From: Serratia marcescens
Lineage (GTDB): Bacteria; Pseudomonadota; Gammaproteobacteria; Enterobacterales; Enterobacteriaceae
Direction: 5' to 3'
DNA length: 64,000 nucleotides
Assembly (NCBI RefSeq): GCF_006715005.1
Contig: NZ_VFMJ01000001.1
Span: forward strand, 4,960,001 to 5,024,000
In this document: positions 59,602 through 64,000 of the stretch, piece after piece
Numbering within the stretch: the first letter of the stretch is position 1
How the letters are laid out: each line of letters opens with the position of its first letter
Translations under genes and position numbers: made by a program
The notes under the pieces: generated by a model
Databases searched by the model: none
The model's input: the letters and a program-made list of their open reading frames with translations, nothing else
Told to the model about the DNA's origin: nothing

Positions 59602-60411
59602 ATGAAAACGATCCTCGTGCTGCTGGATGGTCTCAACTACCGGGTGGCGCATGACGCCATGGGGTATCTGCAGGCCGAATGTGCGGCGGGACGCGGGCGG
59701 TTGTACCTGCTGGAGAGCGAGTTGCCCTCGCTCTCCCGGCCGCTGTATGAATGCATCCTCACCGGCGTCACGCCGGTGGAGAGCGGCGTGGTGCACAACC
59801 ACGTCTCGCGCCTTTCTCATCAACAAAGCGTGTTTCATTACGCGCGCGCCGCCGGGCTGACCACCGCCGCTGCCGCGTATCATTGGTTCAGCGAATTGTA
59901 TAACCGCACGCCGTTCGACGCCGCGCGCGACCGCCATACCGACGCCCCCGAGCTGCCTATCCAGCACGGGCATTTTTATTACGACGACGGCTATCCCGAC
60001 AGCCATCTGTTCGACGACGCCGAAAGCCTGCGTCAGCGTCATCAACCGGACTTCCTGCTGATCCACCCGATGAACATCGACGACGCCGGGCACCGCTTTG
60101 GCCTCTCTTCGCCGCAGTACCGCAACGCGGCGCGCCGCGCCGACGGTTCGCTGTCGCGTTACCTGCCCGAGTGGCTGGCCGCCGGTTATCAGGTGCTGGT
60201 TACCGCCGACCACGGCATGAACGACGACCGCAGCCACGGCGGCGTGTTGCCGGAAGAGCGCCAGGTGCCGCTGTTCGTGTTCGGCGCGGGCTTCAGCCTG
60301 GACGACGCCGATCCGCAGCAAACCGAGCTGTGCGGCACGATCTGCGATCTGTTGCAGGCGCCGCACGACAAGCCGCGCTGCCGGGCGCTGCTGGCGCAGG
60401 ATGCGCGATGA
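59602..60411 (+). CDS. Alkaline-phosphatase-superfamily phosphodiesterase-like hydrolase
   Basis: 269 residues, type I phosphodiesterase/nucleotide pyrophosphatase family. Likely ligands are D9, nucleophile S45 (SLSRPLYECILTG, where the family often has Thr), D160 and H164 (DDAGH), D203 and H204 (TADHG), and H212. There is no signal peptide or membrane segment, so it should act in the cytoplasm. It could cleave an imported phosphodiester or phosphonate; phosphonoacetate hydrolase is a relative. It is coupled to the first permease by a 4-nt overlap. The substrate is unknown. Confidence 0.85.
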   Translation: MKTILVLLDGLNYRVAHDAMGYLQAECAAGRGRLYLLESELPSLSRPLYECILTGVTPVESGVVHNHVSRLSHQQSVFHYARAAGLTTAAAAYHWFSELYNRTPFDAARDRHTDAPELPIQHGHFYYDDGYPDSHLFDDAESLRQRHQPDFLLIHPMNIDDAGHRFGLSSPQYRNAARRADGSLSRYLPEWLAAGYQVLVTADHGMNDDRSHGGVLPEERQVPLFVFGAGFSLDDADPQQTELCGTICDLLQAPHDKPRCRALLAQDAR

Positions 60412-61253
60412 ACAGCAAAACCAAATGGATCGCCGCGCTGTGCCTGCTGCCGTTTATCGTGCTGTTCGGCGCGTTTCAGATCGCCCCGCTGGTGTGGATC
60501 GCCGTTCACAGCTTTTTCAGCGAGAGCAGCGGCTGGGGATGGGGCAACTATGTCGATATCCTCACGTCGCCGTTCTACCTGCAGGCCTTTCAGTTCTCGC
60601 TGGAGATCTCGCTGTGGTCGAGCGTCTACGGCTTGCTGATTGCATTAGTGGGCAGTTACTCGCTGCGCCAGCTCGGCCAGACCCGATTTCATGACTTTGT
60701 GATGTCGTTCACCAACATGACCAGCAATTTCGCCGGGGTGCCGCTGGCGTTCGCCTTCGTCATTCTGTTGGGGCTGAACGGCTGCCTGACGCTGTTGCTG
60801 CGTAAATACGGTCTGATGGAGAGCTTCAATCTCTATTCGAAGAGCGGCCTGATCGTGTTGTATACCTACTTCCAGATCCCGCTGGGCGTATTGTTGCTCT
60901 ATCCGGCGTTCGATGCGCTGCGCGCCGACTGGCGCGAGTCGGCGGCGCTGCTCGGCGCCGGCCCCTGGAGCTATTGGCGGCATATCGGCCTGCCGGTGCT
61001 GGCGCCGGCGCTGATGGGCACCTTCGTCATCCTGCTGGCCAACGCGCTGGGCGCCTACGCCACGGTGTACGCGCTGACCACCGGCAATTTCAACGTGATC
61101 CCGATCCGCATCTCGGCGCTGGTGGCGGGGGACATCTCCCTCGATCCGAACCTGGCCAGCGCGCTGGCGATGCTGTTGGTGGTGATGATGGCGTTTATTA
61201 CGGTGATCCACCAATGGATGCTGCGCAGGAGCTATCTCAATGCGCGCTCATAA
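60408..61253 (+). CDS. ABC importer permease subunit 1
   Basis: 281 residues, about six transmembrane segments, with the EAA coupling motif ESAALLGAGPWSYWRHIGLP near residue 180. The ATG at 60408 overlaps the hydrolase stop by 4 nt; the longer frame back to 60171 lies inside the hydrolase. Pairs with the next gene as a heterodimeric channel. Confidence 0.9.
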   Translation: MNSKTKWIAALCLLPFIVLFGAFQIAPLVWIAVHSFFSESSGWGWGNYVDILTSPFYLQAFQFSLEISLWSSVYGLLIALVGSYSLRQLGQTRFHDFVMSFTNMTSNFAGVPLAFAFVILLGLNGCLTLLLRKYGLMESFNLYSKSGLIVLYTYFQIPLGVLLLYPAFDALRADWRESAALLGAGPWSYWRHIGLPVLAPALMGTFVILLANALGAYATVYALTTGNFNVIPIRISALVAGDISLDPNLASALAMLLVVMMAFITVIHQWMLRRSYLNARS

Positions 61254-61270
61254 CCGAATGGAGAATGCGC

Positions 61271-62056
61271 ATGTCGCGTGCTGAACGCCTGTATCATCGC
61301 ACGGTGACCGGCCTGCTGCTGCTGATCCTGTTGCTGCCGCTGGCGGCGACGCTGATTTACGCACTGGCAACCCAATGGGGCGCCACCATTTTACCGGACG
61401 GTTTTACCCTGAAGTGGCTGACGGCGCTGTGGAGCGACCCGCGCTTTTTGCAGGCGCTGTGGCATTCGCTGCTGATCTGCTTCGGCACGCTGCTGCTGTC
61501 GGTGGTGGTGATCCTGCCGGCGATGTTTGTGATTGCTTACTACTTCCCCAAGCTGGACGCGGTGATGAACGTGCTGATTCTGCTGCCGTTCGCCGTGCCG
61601 CCGGTGGTGTCGGCGGTGGGGTTGATGCAGCTGTTCGCCGCCGATCCGCTGCCGCTGCTCGGCACCCCCTGGATTTTGGTGGGCTGCTATTTCACCATCG
61701 CGCTGCCGTTTATCTACCGCGCCATCAGCAACAACATGCAGGCGATCAACCTGCGCGATCTGATGGACGCCGCGCATCTGCTCGGCGCCAGTACCTGGCA
61801 GGCGGCGCTGTGGGTGGTGCTGCCGAACCTGCGCAAGGGCGGAATGATCGCCGTGCTGCTGTCGTTCTCGTTCCTGATCGGCGAGTTTGTGTTCGCTAAC
61901 CTGCTGGTGGGCAGCCAATATGAAACGCTGCAGGTCTACCTGTTTAATATGCGCAACGGCAGCGGGCATTTCACCAGCGCGCTGGTCATCTCCTATTTCG
62001 CCGTGGTGCTGCTCGTCACCTGGCTGGCGAACCTGCTGAATAAAAACAAGGGTTAA
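61271..62056 (+). CDS. ABC importer permease subunit 2
   Basis: 261 residues, about six transmembrane segments, EAA motif MDAAHLLGASTWQAALWVVLP. Two ATGs at 61265 and 61271 compete. The second is 7 nt from the GGAG site at 61260-61263 and is preferred. It is 17 nt after subunit 1 and 4 nt before the ATPase gene. Confidence 0.9.
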   Translation: MSRAERLYHRTVTGLLLLILLLPLAATLIYALATQWGATILPDGFTLKWLTALWSDPRFLQALWHSLLICFGTLLLSVVVILPAMFVIAYYFPKLDAVMNVLILLPFAVPPVVSAVGLMQLFAADPLPLLGTPWILVGCYFTIALPFIYRAISNNMQAINLRDLMDAAHLLGASTWQAALWVVLPNLRKGGMIAVLLSFSFLIGEFVFANLLVGSQYETLQVYLFNMRNGSGHFTSALVISYFAVVLLVTWLANLLNKNKG

Positions 62057-62060
62057 CCCG

Positions 62061-63053
62061 ATGGCTTATCTCAACGTCACCCGTCTGAACAAACACTATG
62101 GCCAGACCCAGGTGTTTCAGGATATCGATTTCACCGCCGAAGAAGGGGAGTTCGTCACTCTGCTGGGGCCGAGCGGCTGCGGCAAATCGACGCTGCTGCG
62201 CTGCCTGGCCGGCCTGACCCCGGTCGACAGCGGGCACATTTTATTGCAGGGCCAGGATCTGGTGCCGCTGGCGCCGCAAAAGCGCGGCATCGGCATGGTG
62301 TTCCAAAGTTATGCGCTGTTCCCCAATATGACGGTGGAAGGCAACGTGGCCTTCGGCCTGAAAATGCAGAAGCTGGCGACCGGGCAGATCGGCCAGCGAG
62401 TGCAGGAGGTGCTGGCGCTGGTGGAGCTGAGCGATCTGGCGAAGCGCTATCCGCATCAGCTGTCGGGCGGCCAGTGTCAGCGCGTGGCGCTGGCGCGATC
62501 GCTGGTCACTCGCCCGCGTCTGCTGCTGCTCGACGAACCGCTGTCGGCGCTGGACGCGCGTATCCGCAAACATCTGCGCGAGCAGATCCGGCGCATTCAA
62601 CGCGAGCTGAACCTGACGGCGATTTTCGTCACCCACGATCAGGAAGAGGCGTTGACCCTGTCGGATCGCATCGTGCTGATGAACAAGGGGCAGATCGTGC
62701 AGAGCGGCGACGCGGAAACCTTGTATACCCAGCCGGCGGACGCTTTCGCCGCCGGATTTATCGGCAACTATAACCTGTTGCCCGCCGAACAGGCCGCCCA
62801 ATTGACCGGGCGCAGCTATGCCGGCAAGGTGGCGATCCGCCCAGAGTCCATCGGCCTGTTACCGGCCGGGCAGGGGATTGGCGGGGTGATCCTGGGCCAC
62901 AGTTTGCTCGGGAATGTGGTACGCTATCGGATTCAGGTTTGCGGTGTAGAATTGCTGGTTGACGTGCTCAACCGTTCGGTGGCCGACCTGCGGCCCGACG
63001 GCGCTGAAATTGGACTACACTTGGAACCTGTTGTATTGCGGGAAGTTGCATGA
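62061..63053 (+). CDS. ABC importer ATPase subunit
   Basis: 330 residues, importer ATPase of the PotA/PhnT/FbpC type. Walker A GPSGCGKST (36-44), Q-loop VFQSYALFP, signature LSGGQCQRVALARS, Walker B LLLLDEPLSALD and H-loop VTHDQEEAL are all present. A C-terminal TOBE-like regulatory domain runs from about residue 240. Last gene of the operon. Confidence 0.92.
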   Translation: MAYLNVTRLNKHYGQTQVFQDIDFTAEEGEFVTLLGPSGCGKSTLLRCLAGLTPVDSGHILLQGQDLVPLAPQKRGIGMVFQSYALFPNMTVEGNVAFGLKMQKLATGQIGQRVQEVLALVELSDLAKRYPHQLSGGQCQRVALARSLVTRPRLLLLDEPLSALDARIRKHLREQIRRIQRELNLTAIFVTHDQEEALTLSDRIVLMNKGQIVQSGDAETLYTQPADAFAAGFIGNYNLLPAEQAAQLTGRSYAGKVAIRPESIGLLPAGQGIGGVILGHSLLGNVVRYRIQVCGVELLVDVLNRSVADLRPDGAEIGLHLEPVVLREVA

Positions 63054-63260
63054 CTTCGCAGCGCGGCGCCGGGGCCTTTCCGCCGCCGCATTAACCCTTC
63101 TCTTCTGCGGTCTGCCGCCCGCCCGCTGTCCTGCCAGACCCACGCCCGGCAGGCGGGACCGCGCGCTGTACCCGTCATCCTTTGGCTCGCCTCTCTGCGT
63201 CGCGTGACAAGCATCGGGTATCAGCCTCCTTTGGCCGGGCGTTAATGGAGCGTATCTTCC
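63054..63260 (+). other. Importer-yjbB intergenic region
   Basis: A 207-bp GC-rich gap. It contains a hairpin, CCCG...CCTGCC (63122-63135) with GGCAGG-CGGG (63148-63157), but no T-run. I could not find a convincing promoter, ORF or RNA gene, so yjbB could be partly read from the importer transcript. Confidence 0.4.
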
Positions 63261-64000
63261 GTGCTGACCCTTCTTCACCTGCTTTCCTCCGTGGCGCTGT
63301 TGGTGTGGGGCACCCACATCGTGCGCACCGGGATCATGCGGGTTTACGGCGCCAATCTGCGGCGCGTATTGAGCGACAGCGTTGAGAAAAAACCGCTGGC
63401 GTTCGTTTCCGGCATCGGCGTGACCGCGCTGGTGCAAAGCAGCAACGCCACGGCGCTGCTGGTGACCTCTTTCGTCGCGCAGGGGCTGGTGGGGCTGGCG
63501 CCTGCGCTGGTGATCATGCTCGGCGCCGACGTCGGCACCGCGCTGATGGCGCGCGTGCTGACCTTCGATCTTTCCTGGCTGTCGCCGTTGCTGATCCTGG
63601 TCGGCGTCTTCCTGTTCCTCAGCCGCAAGCAGATGCGGATCGGCCAGATCGGGCGCGTCCTGATCGGCCTTGGGCTGATCGTGCTGGCGTTGGAGCTGAT
63701 CGTGGCTGCCGCCACGCCGATCACCCAGGCGGCCGGGGTCAAAGTGCTGTTCTCGTCGCTGACCGGCGACGTGATGCTGGACGCCCTGACCGGCGCGCTG
63801 TTCGCCATCGTCAGCTATTCCAGCCTGGCGGCGGTGTTGCTGACCGCCACCCTGACCGCGTCCGGCGTGATTTCGCTGAAGGTGGCGCTCTGCCTGGTGA
63901 TCGGCGCCAACCTCGGCAGTGGCCTGCTGGCGATGATCAACGCCAGCGGGCAGAACGCCGCCGGGCGGCGCGTGGCGCTCGGCAGCCTGCTGTTCAAACT
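63261..64000 (+). CDS. yjbB: YjbB, Na/Pi cotransporter family protein (3' truncated by window edge)
   Basis: Inner-membrane protein with PhoU-like regulation in the full-length family. The GTG start at 63261 gives VLTLLHLLSSVALLVWGTHI, matching E. coli YjbB, with GGAG at 63247-63250. The repeated QSSNATALLVTSF and VLTATLT-type Na/Pi motifs are visible. About 246 residues are in the window. In E. coli it follows metH and has been proposed to export phosphate. Here the transport-hydrolase cassette separates it from metH. Confidence 0.93.
   Translation, partial: MLTLLHLLSSVALLVWGTHIVRTGIMRVYGANLRRVLSDSVEKKPLAFVSGIGVTALVQSSNATALLVTSFVAQGLVGLAPALVIMLGADVGTALMARVLTFDLSWLSPLLILVGVFLFLSRKQMRIGQIGRVLIGLGLIVLALELIVAAATPITQAAGVKVLFSSLTGDVMLDALTGALFAIVSYSSLAAVLLTATLTASGVISLKVALCLVIGANLGSGLLAMINASGQNAAGRRVALGSLLFK

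Noticed and set aside
63054..63260. Small RNA or riboswitch before yjbB
   Set aside because: One GC hairpin is present, but no known riboswitch core, promoter or terminator could be recognised.

Overview
The window is an enterobacterial chromosome segment from a Serratia species, most like S. marcescens. The 16S gene has the Serratia-type variable regions, proteins are close to but distinct from E. coli orthologues, and non-ribosomal genes are GC-rich. It is almost entirely core genome; I see no insertion sequence, prophage, integron or CRISPR array.

Layout: (1) 1-5.9 kb holds the end of kefB, then yheV, slyD, slyX (minus strand), fkpA, yheO and tusDCB. (2) 5.9-11.4 kb holds the str operon (rpsL, rpsG, fusA, tuf), then bfd and bfr. 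(3) 11.5-25.4 kb holds the S10, spc and alpha operons (rpsJ to rplQ, with secY, rpmJ and rpoA). Their regulatory RNAs are visible: an S10 leader, a terminator and extended -10 promoter at rpsQ/rplN, and the S4-binding pseudoknot at rpsM. (4) 25.5-35.8 kb holds yhdN, zntR, arfA (with its in-frame RNase III-type hairpin), the minus-strand genes mscL, trkA, rsmB, fmt and def, then dprA, smg, yrdD, tsaC, aroE, and yrdA on the minus strand. (5) 35.9-41.9 kb is a complete rRNA operon: P1, P2, boxB/boxA, 16S, tRNA-Ile, tRNA-Ala, 23S, 5S, tRNA-Thr, 5S, and a 26-bp remnant of a third 5S 3' end.

(6) 42-57.6 kb holds metA with MetJ boxes, the glyoxylate operon aceBAK, a minus-strand gntK-gntU-edd-eda operon for gluconate and the Entner-Doudoroff pathway, iclR and metH. 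The gluconate operon sits between aceK and iclR, which are close neighbours in E. coli. (7) 57.6-63 kb is an accessory cassette: a divergent GntR/UTRA regulator, a periplasmic binding protein, a phosphodiesterase-type hydrolase without a signal peptide, two permeases and an ATPase. (8) The window ends inside yjbB, a Na/Pi cotransporter family gene.

Relative to E. coli K-12, the left side (kefB to the yrdA side of rrn) follows the 72-75 min region and the right side (metA to yjbB) follows the 90-91 min region, so an rRNA operon marks the synteny junction. The most novel locus is the 57.6-63 kb cassette. I read it as an import-and-hydrolyse system for a small organophosphorus compound, placed next to a probable phosphate exporter.
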